From: Peronospora farinosa
Taxonomy: Eukaryota > Oomycota > Peronosporomycetes > Peronosporales > Peronosporaceae
Length of the DNA: 64,000 nucleotides
Direction of reading: 5' to 3'
Assembly (NCBI GenBank): GCA_947646735.1
Contig: CANTFK010000666.1
Coordinates: forward strand, 620,001-684,000
The position numbers were made by a program, and so were the translations under genes. Positions 31,653 through 42,226 of the stretch are shown one piece after another (within the stretch, counting starts at the first letter, position 1; each line of letters opens with the position of its first letter). The notes under the pieces are model-generated. The model did no database searches. It was not told the DNA's origin and worked only from the letters and a program-made list of their open reading frames with translations.

Positions 31653-32501
31653 ATGGCGACTCCTCAGCTTCTTAAGGTTCGTCGCCAACTCAGTGTTGCG
31701 TTATACGGTGAAGTCCTCGAGTGTGATCTACCCGGACACGACGATCCCGTTGCAGTCAAGTGCATTTCACTTTCTCGAGCAGCTGAACGTCGGAACCAAA
31801 TCCATGCAGCTCGAGAGATTGATAACCCTGTACAAGAGCAACGGGTTGCAGCTTTACTTATAGCTAAAGGAGGTCATCCCAATGTAGTACAGTCTTACTT
31901 CCACTTTGTTCACGATGGAACATTATACCTCGTAAATGAACTTTGTGGAGGTGGAGACTTGCATGCACTTGTAACAGAACGACTCAATGCATCAAAATTT
32001 CTAGAAGAAGATGAAGTATTGCCATTGATGCAACAAGTACTAGCAGGTGTTCACTATTTACACAAAACTCTAGGCGTTGCCCATCGGGACATGTCTCTTG
32101 AAAATGTACTGCTAAGCCATGGAGTATGCAAGATCACAGACTTTGGACTCTCCACGGATGCACGACGCATTTGTGACGGTTGTCAAGTGGGCAAAGAGTT
32201 TTACATGGCACCAGAGGTTGTCGCAGGGGAGCGATACGACCCTTTGCTGGCCGATGTGTGGTCGCTAGGTATCATGTGGTTCATTCTACTCACTGGTTCA
32301 CCACTACTGTCACTTGCCTCCCCATCCGTAAAAGGCTTTGAGGCTGTGGTTCAATATGGTGTGGGCGTCATTTTTGAATCGTGGGGTCACTCGAACCGTA
32401 TTTCGAAAAATACCATTTTACTATTGGAAAAGATGCTTCAAATTGATCCGCATCGACGGATTTCACTCGATCAAGTGCTGGTCCACCCTTTGTTTATATA
32501 A
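31653..32501 (+). CDS. protein kinase, HRDMS-type catalytic loop
   Basis: 282-aa single-exon kinase related to those at 25031 and 39250. N-lobe: VAVKCIS lysine and a helix-C region; hinge VNELCGGGDLHALV; catalytic loop VAHRDMSLENVLL; DFG intact (ITDFGLSTD); MAPEVVAGERYDP; ADVWSLGIMWFILLTGSPL; ends at LQIDPHRRI with almost no tail. The usual Lys of HRDxK is Ser, as in the third kinase, while the HRD Asp, loop Asn and DFG Asp are present, so activity is plausible. The closest general class is CaMK/SNF1-like Ser/Thr kinases, but the family appears lineage-specific. Substrate unknown. Confidence 0.87.
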   Translation: MATPQLLKVRRQLSVALYGEVLECDLPGHDDPVAVKCISLSRAAERRNQIHAAREIDNPVQEQRVAALLIAKGGHPNVVQSYFHFVHDGTLYLVNELCGGGDLHALVTERLNASKFLEEDEVLPLMQQVLAGVHYLHKTLGVAHRDMSLENVLLSHGVCKITDFGLSTDARRICDGCQVGKEFYMAPEVVAGERYDPLLADVWSLGIMWFILLTGSPLLSLASPSVKGFEAVVQYGVGVIFESWGHSNRISKNTILLLEKMLQIDPHRRISLDQVLVHPLFI

Positions 32502-32882
32502 GCCGTTACGTGTAATTGATACGACTAAGCTCGCATTGGGACGAGTTTTTTTCCTATACATTAAATTGTAAAAGAGTTGCGTATACTGTATGTAATTGAT
32601 AAGTGAATACTACCAAAACTTCCAGCGTGAATTCGTGCCTTGCTCTCCAATTTACCGGCAGGTTGGCACGTCGATCGCCAAGGTCGAATGTGTGCTTGCG
32701 CTTTGTAATGATGTTTAAATAGCTACTGAATGGGCATTGATGCATATTGGTTTTCTACTTCAAGATTTTTATGAGGTAAGGCCAAGATCATAACGACAAG
32801 CACGAAGCATTTGCAGCAGGTATTTGACTAGTGATTCACGTAGAAGACTGCGTGTTTCGCACAGCAAAATGCTAGCCGAATC
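32502..32882. other. intergenic, convergent 3' ends
   Basis: 381 bp between convergent genes; nothing coding seen. Confidence 0.5.
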
Positions 32883-34233
32883 TTAGACAAGCTCCCGCTT
32901 TATCAGTCGGGCGATGGTGCTGAGCTGCACATTGCTCGTGCCGCCATAAATGGTGCCAACCTTGCAGTCTCGATAAAACTTCTCAGCCATGAGCTGTTTG
33001 GAAAACCCCACGCCGCCCAGCAACTCGATGCATCGCGAGGCAGTTCGCTCAGCCACACGCGACGCGTGCAGTTTGGCCATACAAGAAGCTTGAACAAACT
33101 CATGACCGGCGTCTTTGAGTCGAGCAGCATTATAGACAAGTAGACGAGCGCTTGCAAGCTCCACTGCTATTTCCGCATACTGATGCTGCACTGCCTGGAA
33201 GTCACCAATAGCACGACCAAATTGTTTTCGTTGAAAGAGATACGGCATTGCATGACGATAAGCACCTTCAGCGATTCCGAGCTGTTGAGCTGCAATGCCA
33301 ATACGGCCTTCATTTAGCTGTCCAATGGCGATCGCATAGCCCTGTCCAACGTCTCCCAAGACATTTTCACGCGGTATCTTGACATCCTCAAGGATGACAG
33401 AGCACGTGGACGATGCATTGAGTCCAAGTTTCTTTTCAGGAGGTCCAAATGAAAGACCGGGTGTGTCTCGTTCGACAATAAAACAAGTAATGCCTTTGTA
33501 GCCTAAGGACGAGTCGACGGTCGCCATGACAAGGAAAACATCAGCGTGTGCGACGTTCGAGATCCACATTTTCTCTCCATTGAGCACATAATAACTGCTA
33601 TCGTCCGAGACATCAGCTTTTGTCTTGAGCGAAAAGGCGTCACTTCCAGCTTCAGCTTCCGTGAGACAGAAACTGCCTATTGTGTCACTACAGAGTCGAG
33701 GGAGATACTGCTGACGTTGTTCCTCTGTAGCATAACGCCAAAAGACATTGCTCACGACCGTGTTCTGTAAATCACATAGGAGTCCCACACTTGCATCGAC
33801 ACGTGACAGCTCTTCAATCGTCAGGATAAGACTCATAAAGGATGCTCCAACACCTCCATATTCCATTGGGATCTGCACTGATAACAACTGAGCACAAAAG
33901 ACCATAAAGTGATTAAAAAGAGACGGTTTTAAGGTCATAGAATCTGATAAGTATCAGACGTACTCCATTGTCAAAAAGACCTTGAATGACTTGAGGGGTC
34001 ATCTCTCCCATCTCGTCCATGCTACGAACTTTTGGTTCGATTACGTCAGCAGCGAATCGAATTACAGAGTCTTGAAACATCTTCTCGTCGTCTGTTAAGA
34101 CTGTAAGTGGCATGGGCAGCATCTCATTTGATGGAGTAGCATTGGCTTGTAAACTATTCCATCGACGAGTTGTTGTCGTCATGGCGGATCGAGCCACTCG
34201 ACGCTGTGTCCGAGTTAAAATGGTCCGAAACAT
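32883..34233 (-). CDS. short/branched-chain acyl-CoA dehydrogenase
   Basis: 424 aa from two exons (34233-33964, 33887-32883; intron 76 nt, gtacgt...ctcag). Mitochondrial flavoenzyme that introduces the alpha-beta double bond in short branched-chain acyl-CoAs (valine/isoleucine breakdown). The basic, Ser/Thr-rich N-terminus (MFRTILTRTQRRVARSAM) fits a presequence. FAD/substrate motifs are present: SFCLTEAEAGSDAFSLKTKA, NGEKMWISN, GITCFIVERDTPGL, LNEGRIGIAAQQLGIA, and the C-terminal CIELLGGVGFSKQLMAEKFY. In ACADSB the catalytic Glu lies in IYEG; here the tetrapeptide is IYGG, so Gly405 replaces that Glu. Isovaleryl-CoA and long-chain enzymes place the base elsewhere, so activity is not excluded. 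Longest ORF starts further upstream, but ATG 34233 gives the presequence. Confidence 0.87.
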
Positions 34234-35739
34234 CGTCAAGTTGCAGACCGTGTGCTTAAGAGTCGGCAAATTGAAAAATGAAGGAAATTGTAGTTGAAGT
34301 AACCGAAGCGTTAAGTATCTGAGAGGTCTGTGATTGGTGCATTGAATAACTTCAAGTTGAGGTGCATCAAATCCCTTCAGACGACGATAAAACTCGTCAG
34401 TGTATACATATCGTATACCGTAATTTATCACGCAGATAGATTACGGCTTTCTACATGTTAGCTTTCACGTGAGAAAAAATGGGTAAATCAGCAGATAAGG
34501 ACCAATTTGAAAGCATCTATTTTTAACAGCACGACGACTCAAAACACAGCTTCGAAGCTTTTCACGGATGGTGAAGCAAGCGACAGCAAATGGTAAACCA
34601 GTCAGTAGAATGAACCACATGATACCTCAGATTAGCCATCAGGATCGTATTGCTCATCCGTAAGACCTCTGTCAATATGTGAAAAACTCCTTGCTTCCTT
34701 TGTAACATCCATTGCTTCGGCAAGGGCACAAGTTAGCTCAGTGAACCACGCAAGCGGTCATAAAGGGGATACACCCCATGACACGCGCCATTGCTCCTGC
34801 GACCGCACACTACAGATAATCGGGCCCTGTGAGCGGCCTATAAGGATATAAACAACAGTGCACGTCTGCTGCATCAGCATAGCCGGACAATCCCGAAAAG
34901 GTCACCGCACGCTTCGTACAATCATTGGACTCGATCGAGCACGACAATGCTAACCAGGCTTTGATCGTACCATACATCTTGCAATCCCTAAATGGTTAGA
35001 TAGACTCGTCTGCCTCTCTTTCTCTAATGTTCGATCTTGCTAAGAGATAGGGAATGTAGACTGAGTTGAGAAGTGTTGCACATGCTGATATGAAATGATA
35101 AGAGCTTGTTTGACATTGCTCTCGCTCCAAGAGAGAAATTCGCTATAACAACTGTTTCTCTCCGTCGTGCATCATAGTGGAGACGGTGTTGCGGATGACG
35201 ATGTGGGCCCGTCAGATGTATAAAAGAGTAATGCTTTGTCGTGCACTGTAAGCGGATATCGTATCATACCATTAATTGCTCCGACAGAAGCTACGTGCAA
35301 CGCCTCGTCTAATGTCAAATAGAAGCAGCGCGACTTGCTAAAGTTCCCGTTCTGTCAGGACATGGATCCAATCACTAATTGGTCTCATTTGCCTTGACAC
35401 CCCACTGAACTCGATATTGCACGTCAAGACTGAGAAAAGCAGATTGGTGGCCGGTGACACGAGCACCCGTCGCGAGACGGTTGACCATGCCACCATGTTG
35501 CTAGAAAGGTGCCAGCAACTCCATAAAAGTGATGATGTATTCCAGTGCTCGTGTTCTGACTTTCGTGATGTCGTTTAGAGCTGGCTCCCATGCAAATATG
35601 GTCGAGACAACATCGTAAACAAAGACAACAGCGATGTTGACAATTGCATTCATCGCGATTAAATACGTGCACCTGAGCTCGATCTGCGCGTTCGACCCGC
35701 GACAGACCGGCATAAAAGCTCGGCTAATAATTTGCTTTG
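34234..35739. other. intergenic, no gene recognised
   Basis: 1.5 kb. A reverse-strand open frame at 35713-35501 (MNAIVNIAVVFVYDVVSTIF) could encode a short hydrophobic peptide, but it has no further support. No repeats or RNA genes identified. Confidence 0.4.
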
Positions 35740-36177
35740 CTAATAGTAAAGGTACCCGCCCTCGCGAACCGGAATACAGTTCATGGGCGTCCTCATCGTC
35801 GACGCAACATCCGCGCGACCGCGTTTGAGCATTGGCTCATCTTCGCTGGCAAAATTGCTTCTAGTCCGAGTTCCAGACGTCTTCGTGGCAAACTGAGGCG
35901 TGTGGGCTATCATGACAGGCGGCGCATTCCACGTCATGCCGTTCGGGCCGCTCATGCCCCCCGAGTAATAGTTGTCAAAGGCGTCCACGGCCCTTCCACT
36001 TGCTGGCTTGGGAGATGCTCTGGTGAGTCCATCAAACACCAGAGTCTGAGTATTCTGTGATGTACTCGTGCACGGCGTCGGCTGCTGAGTCAGTACGTCG
36101 TCGTCTTCCACCAAAAGTCGCAACAGCTCCTGCATCATAGCGAGATCCTCTGCGTTAAACCCGGCAAACAGCTCCAT
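35740..36177 (-). CDS. small hypothetical protein
   Basis: 145 aa from ATG 36177 to TAG 35740. The N-terminus (MELFAGFNAEDLAMMQELLR) is a predicted amphipathic helix followed by an acidic stretch; the rest is polar and Thr/Ser/Pro-rich with a basic patch (EPMLKRGRADVA) that could be a nuclear signal. The start resembles the N-terminus of the bZIP at 17619 (LMMQEILDLLA), suggesting a shared transactivation-type helix, but no bZIP is present. Longer in-frame reading upstream to 36345 is possible but less likely. No family recognised. Confidence 0.4.
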   Translation of the reverse strand: MELFAGFNAEDLAMMQELLRLLVEDDDVLTQQPTPCTSTSQNTQTLVFDGLTRASPKPASGRAVDAFDNYYSGGMSGPNGMTWNAPPVMIAHTPQFATKTSGTRTRSNFASEDEPMLKRGRADVASTMRTPMNCIPVREGGYLYY

Positions 36178-39100
36178 TTTGATACTTAGCAGAACTACTT
36201 TCGTCCTTGGTACGAACAGCACAAAATTGAAATGAAAACACAATCGAGTTGTGCCTTTGGCCTCCAATAAACGAGAGCGTCTCCTTCTTCTCTTCCCATC
36301 TAAAGGAGCTCTGCAAAGAGGCGACATGCTGCCATCCGGTAACACAAAACATCATGCCAGGTGGTGTCCGTTTTGGAGGTAAGGCATCTTTTACCGTAGG
36401 AGCGTGTCATAAATTGGTCCCAGACCTCCGCCGAGTGCCTGCCTATCCAGCTTGATCGTCCTGTCGACTGTGAACCAAGTGAGGCTTTGCTTTTTGCTCC
36501 CTATTATAGAGTCATTGACAGCTCCACGTCAGCAGTAACGGTGCTTGGAAATCGCCGCTTCGTTGACAATGTACGGTTCTGATAGGACGGATAGTTCAGT
36601 ATTTCAATCGCACTGCAATTCACTCTGTCTATCGTCTTCTGCGGGACTGTAGCTTCGTCACTTACGACGACCAGCCTTGCCTACTGTTGATTTGCTGCGG
36701 ATATACCGCAGGCTGATCAACATAGATGCCATATGTATGACAAGACCTCAAAACGCAAAACTCGTCATCGCTCTTCGAGGCCTATCCATTCTCTGATCAC
36801 GGGCAAGGATGTTTTAAGATTAAAGGAAGAAGCTGGAAGCACTCATGCTGTTAGGTATATGTAGAGGTCAATAGGTATCTGTAGCTTCAAAGTAGGCTCT
36901 TAGACCACTTGATTCTGGAATGTTACAAGGGTCTTCTTTAGATCTTGCATTAAGCTGCTACGGAAGACGCGTTTGTTGTTGTTGTACAAAAGTTGACATG
37001 CTTCATTGTGGGTCGTCGTATGGCCAGTGCTACGCGAACAGCGTTACTCTACTTGTACTGTTCACCCGTGGCGTGGTCAAAGGCAAAAGCTGAGCTTTCT
37101 GTACACAAGCAAGGAACGGCGATCTGACGTTCTATCGGCAAGGCACACAAGCACGGGGTGCTGTGCGATGCTTTTGCTTTTCACAAGTCAAATTTTTTCT
37201 CGTCTGCTTCCAACAGATCTGTTACTCCTTCAAGACGGACAACCTCGTCGTCGTCAAATCAAGTTCGAAGCGGGAAAGTTGCACTTCTGTGCAAAGACAC
37301 CGTCTCCTTTCGTTATTTGAAGGACTTCGGAAGCTTAGCTGAGCTAACCTTACAGTACCAAACTCGTCCTCTCGAGAGTGATTGAACGTGCGTCAAGTGG
37401 TGCATTGGCAAGCGGAGAACAATTGGTTACGCCTTTATCAATTGCGGTGACGACAGATACATTCGGATGTCGAATAATAAACGATCTTGCGGGTGTGCTC
37501 GGGTACAGGTTCCGAGATCGAACAATTGCGAGCGCTGGATCGAATGGTGGTAGGAAGGGACAAGAGTTGCATCCCTTTCAAAGGTACTTAAGGCGTCGTA
37601 GGAGGTACTTGCTCTTTTTGACTGTCTCAGTCTCATCGAAGTGGTTGGTTGTTGTCTATGCTGGGCAGGAATGTTGTAACAAAACTAGTCACACCCAGGC
37701 TGGTTTGCATCAGCGTCTATTACGTATTCGAAGGGAATTGCAGTACTCACGCCCGGCCAACTCAAACACGTTGGAGTGATACTGCATGTCAGCAGCTTGA
37801 CGATAAATTTGCGCAAGTTTGTTGCACCTGTGGTTTCGTCGCGCTGGCAGTAACACTAACGCCTGTGAGTGATGCAGTGAGCCTTTATGTATTAGTTGCT
37901 TACAACTGCGGCGAGCACGGACAGAAGTCGAATGGACAGCATTGAGTAGTGGTCGTGTTCGGACAGCATGCTAACATTTGATTTGAATGCAGCGTCCGTG
38001 CGCCACACACAGCTGCCATCAAGCGTAATGCCGCTTGTTGTCACGTGGAAGCTTGCATTGTTGCGTGGTTCCATTGGATCGTGCGGGTTGTGCTGCGTTC
38101 TCTTGACGATGATATAAATATAAACTCTCATTTGCCCATGCAGACCCGCCGAGTATTTACTAATCCGATGGAGCACACGCGTTGAGTCGATCGAGATCAA
38201 GAACCCGAGACACGTTAGAAGGCTCTGAATTGAGTAGTCGTCTGATCCGCCAAATGCACCGCCATTTGGAGTCGCTGATGTCAGCAAGCGCTTCGTGTCG
38301 ATTTCATCAGCATTGAATTTGAAGTTCTGGATGAGACCAATATCTTGGTCTGCGATTGTTTGCGGTCGATGTAATTATTGTCATCAAACTGGTCCGGCGG
38401 CTCATAACAAAGACGTTTCATGCCGAATGTCTCCTTTAACCTCAGCCAAAGAGCTTGGTATTACGAGCACCTCGTCACACTGAGGTAAAAGCGATTTACA
38501 TATACGAGCTGAGGCTGTTGCTGTACCATATAAGTGCCTTACAGATAGATACAATGCCGAAGAGTCGTTGTAAATTGACTTAACGCTATTTGCGTAAGAA
38601 ACTTCAGCTGTATATGTTGCGACAGGGTATAATATTATATAATATCTATATAGCTATAACTTATACAAGGCGTATTACAGTGAGTATTTACTATTGCTCT
38701 CATATCAGAATTAAAAGTCTCTGAGTGAGGTGTAACGTCTGTCGAATTTAATGCATGAAACCACGGCTGGCACTTTCGAAACGATTCCCTGTTCGTTGGC
38801 TTCAGCTTATAGCAAATAGCACTTCTCTATGACCTCTTGGTCCGGTAGTCGAGTTGCGGTTCGCAATGGCGCCCCGACCCGAATTTTATGTGACGGAGCT
38901 GATGGGTAGTTAGTTAACTCTATAATCACATACCTCTCGCTTGCGATCTTGCTATCACACTTCTCAAGAACGGTTTCTACTAGCTTACCTACCTCTAAGA
39001 AACCGTTCCTGTCGATACTTTCTCCACTTTAGCGTATTATCATAGACAGGTTTCATACAGCTTCCGGCACGCAATATAACGTTCAACTAGCTTTTCAATA

Positions 39101-39249
39101 AACGGTCTCGATCAGACGTACGAACCAAAAGTCTTCACTTGCCATTTTCCTCTCTATCTACAAGTCTGCACATTTCTCAAGCCTCCACTTTGTTGGCATT
39201 GTGCTCTGCAATAAAAGCGATTGCACCGTCAATTTCAGTTCTTTTCATC
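36178..39249. other. intergenic, 3.1 kb, partly decayed repeat
   Basis: No intact gene. Many short open frames on both strands; the reverse-strand frame at 37892-38287 is listed separately. The 200 bp before the third kinase are AT-rich and likely its promoter. Confidence 0.4.
37892..38287 (-). pseudogene. possible copia reverse transcriptase/RNase H relic
   Basis: A 131-codon reverse-strand open frame. Segments such as SLLTCLGFLISIDSTRVLHR, ISKYSAGLHG and later SGITLDGSCVWRTDAAFKS follow the order and rhythm of the Ty1/copia region between reverse transcriptase and RNase H (GSLMYL..TRPDI.., SKLS.., RYLKGT, then L.G..DAD). No catalytic motif is intact and the frame is not flanked by long repeats that I can see. 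Alternative: an unrelated hypothetical protein. Confidence 0.3.
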
Positions 39250-40200
39250 ATGATTCACGCTCCACTTGTAATCGCTGCATCTGCAATCGTGCCCATTGAC
39301 ATTTTCACGGACGGTTTGACTCGCTACACATTGTGCAAAAAGTTGTCATCCACTTTGCACGGAGAAATAGCACTGTACCAAGTTGAGGATTTGGGTAAAA
39401 AGCTCGTGGTGCTCAAGCGTGTGAGCGTCCCCCTTTTGCAGCAGCAGAGTCAACATTCGATCATTAGGGAAAATCCGTTGAGTGAACGTATCGTCGTGCA
39501 GCTGTTGGAAGACCCTTTAACGGCACGTGCTCCTGGCCGCAATTTTGTGGTGCAATACATGCGTGAAGGTTACTTCTCATCTGGTGACAATGTCTTTATC
39601 GCGATGGAGTTCTGTGCAGGTGGAGACCTTTACGACTACGTGGCGACTAAACCAGATCGTCGCGTAACCGAGACTGAAGCACTTACGCTCTTTTCTCAAC
39701 TTGCCAGGGGCCTAACTTTTCTTCACGCACTTGGCGTGGCCCATCGAGACTTGTCTCTGGAGAATATCCTGCTTAAAGACGGTCAAGTGAAAATATGCGA
39801 CTTTGGGCTGAGTACCGATGCAAACAAATTGTCGTCGGACGTCGTGGGCAAGTACTACTACATGGCTCCAGAGATGACCCAGGGAGCTGTGTACGATCCC
39901 AAGAAGGCGGACATGTGGTCACTCGGAGTACTGCTCTTCATTTTGTTAACGGGATCCCCACTCTTTGTTGACGAGGGACGTTACGCGCCGACGCTGCGGG
40001 TACTTAACAAGTACGGCGTGGCCAAGATTCTAGAGCTCTGGGGCTTGGAGAAACTTATCTCCAGACCCGTCATCAATCTGCTGTCCTGTATGCTGCAGGT
40101 AGATCCACATAATCGGCTTGGTGCCGAACAGGTGGCTCGTCATCCGGCACTGGACCGGGTCAGCGTCCCCCATACATCAAAGGTAGCGCCGCCTGCTTGA
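39250..40200 (+). CDS. protein kinase, HRDLS-type catalytic loop
   Basis: 316 aa, single exon, third member of the kinase set. Motifs: LVVLKRVS lysine, hinge MEFCAGGDLYDYV, catalytic loop VAHRDLSLENILL, ICDFGLSTD, YYMAPEMTQGAVYDP, ADMWSLGVLLFILLTGSPLF, LQVDPHNRL. The HRDxK Lys is Ser; HRD Asp, Asn and DFG are intact. The frame is open for 37 more codons upstream but begins with TTG; ATG 39250 (MIHAPLVIAASAIVPIDIF) gives a hydrophobic N-terminus that could be a signal or membrane segment. Relation to the other two genes is clear from the shared YDP..ADxWSLG and LLTGSPL blocks and the following ...YGV.KI.E.WG segment. Confidence 0.86.
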   Translation: MIHAPLVIAASAIVPIDIFTDGLTRYTLCKKLSSTLHGEIALYQVEDLGKKLVVLKRVSVPLLQQQSQHSIIRENPLSERIVVQLLEDPLTARAPGRNFVVQYMREGYFSSGDNVFIAMEFCAGGDLYDYVATKPDRRVTETEALTLFSQLARGLTFLHALGVAHRDLSLENILLKDGQVKICDFGLSTDANKLSSDVVGKYYYMAPEMTQGAVYDPKKADMWSLGVLLFILLTGSPLFVDEGRYAPTLRVLNKYGVAKILELWGLEKLISRPVINLLSCMLQVDPHNRLGAEQVARHPALDRVSVPHTSKVAPPA

Positions 40201-42226
40201 GTGTAAAATGGTGGGTAGATAGGTATAAGTCTTCAAGGCTGTAGAGCTCGAACAACTCGATCTATCTAATCGTGCACATTGTGCAAATAAACTATGGTAT
40301 TTATCTGACGTAAGTTTGTCGAAGCAGGTTTGCTTTAAGATGGCGATCAACATCGCGAGTGCTAAAATAGACAGCAACAATGTGCTAAGGTGCGAAATCG
40401 TCCGTTGCGTCGAATGCATCTTCCTGTGATTGCCGTCAGTGCTTCGTACCTCGGATACGTTGCTACACAACAGCTCGCTTTAACTCGGCGCAGCCTCTTA
40501 ACTTGCTTCGTTTCGATAAGTCGATCGGCGTATGTGGTAGCCGAAGCCTGACCCGTCGAAATCAAACAATAATTGCGTCACTCGCTGGATAAACCGTTGC
40601 TGCTACCTCGAAACCGCACCACATTGATAGAGGTTTACAACGGCCACATGTTCTGGGCCACCTTGAGTCACCCGGTAGTCATTGCTCGCTGGAGTGGCTT
40701 GAGAGCGTTTAGATTGGAAATTGAACGTTGGACTAGTCATTTTTTTGCAGATGATGATCGAGAGCTGAAATCTCGACCGCCACTGTGCATCGAGACTATC
40801 GCTTTAATGGGTTATCACGCTCGACGAGGAGGGGGCGTCGTTGTTTTTTTTAGCTTTGGTAGTGGTTGACTTGGTGAAATAGGTTCGAGAATGCTTTGGG
40901 TCCCGTGTTAATCAGGTGCTTGAACCTACACAGAGTTTTATAACCAGCTACTCGACCTCGGGACACGAGTGCGCTGGTGAGAAATTTAAAGCGGAGGGAT
41001 TATGTGTAGGATCACTGCAGTAGCAAGCCCACCATAACTCGTTTCGGTTGTCCATTTTACAAGTAGGTACTGCCATGTGCTATCAGAATGACTCACTATC
41101 AGTTGTAACAACTTGAACCCACGTCCTTTAGTCGAGGCTGTGAAATCAGCAGGTGGGTCATCGCGGGTTGGTGTATCGACTCACAACTTGACCTAGAGTC
41201 GAGAACAGCTACTAAACATGATGCAAGCAGCAGCAATCTACAGCAAAAAGAGCCTTTTAAGGTGTTACTGTCCTCGGTCAAGGTTCTATTCACAAGCACA
41301 TTTTATGCCTGCCTCACCCACTTTTTTGCTTCAAAACGAGATCACGAATTTACAAACGACCTTTGTCTTCTCTTTCTGAATCATGTCCTCACATATTCTG
41401 CTGTATTGATTTATATGTGCCCATCTTGGGAACTCCTAATGAAGGAGCTTTTTCCTCGTTCGAGCCGCCTTGTGATGCATTGATTGGAATACTTTTGTGT
41501 TGAATGGTTGTACAACCATTCAACACAAGCTTGTAAACAAATGCGAAGTGCGTGCGGTCTGACGACAACATATCTCGTTTTGGTAAAACGAAGAATGCAC
41601 ATGCGATGACTTACATTGTAATATGTATGTTTAGACCCGAATGTGAAGGACAACTCAATTAGGTTAATTCACGCGCAACCGGCCCTGCTCATTCGTTATC
41701 GTTGCCAAAATGCCTACAGCAGCAATTGCCGTACGAGCAACTACAGCTCGCAAACAAAGTGTCATATTGACGCTGGCACTGGTATTCCGCTTAATTGCTA
41801 TCCTAATCAACCTAAACATATCACAATTTGCCCGTCAATAGAATGCTAACGGACACCAACAAATATAAGTACTCGTAGCTGGTTGCAAGGCAACACGCTT
41901 TCTTGTCACATCGACTTGATCGTAGTATGCACCACCATTGTGCTCAATCAGTGAGCAAATCGCCTTCTCCTTCGTTATTTATACATTAGGAGAGATACCC
42001 TTCTTCCATTGAGCAACCGATTGGACGCCAAGGACGAGGTTTTTTTCAAATGGAGACGGGCCATTTGTGTAAACCCTCGACTACCAAAAAGGGATGGTTG
42101 GGCCCAATTGGACGACCACTTAAGAACGTACCGTAATTACTCAAAACTATTGTACATCATACTTTACGTAAAACGTTTCGATGCCTGCATTTTTAACACT
42201 AAAACTCGACATTCCTCTTATAGCCG
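40201..42226. other. intergenic with a 34-bp palindrome
   Basis: 2 kb without a recognised gene. Short open frames only. The palindrome at 41495-41528 is described separately. Confidence 0.45.
41495..41528. repeat. 34-bp perfect palindrome
   Basis: ttgtgttgaatggttgt followed immediately by its exact reverse complement, 17-bp arms with no spacer. As RNA or single-stranded DNA it would form a strong hairpin; as DNA it is a large symmetric site. No gene is adjacent, so its role is unknown. It may be the core of a small inverted-repeat element. Confidence 0.92.
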
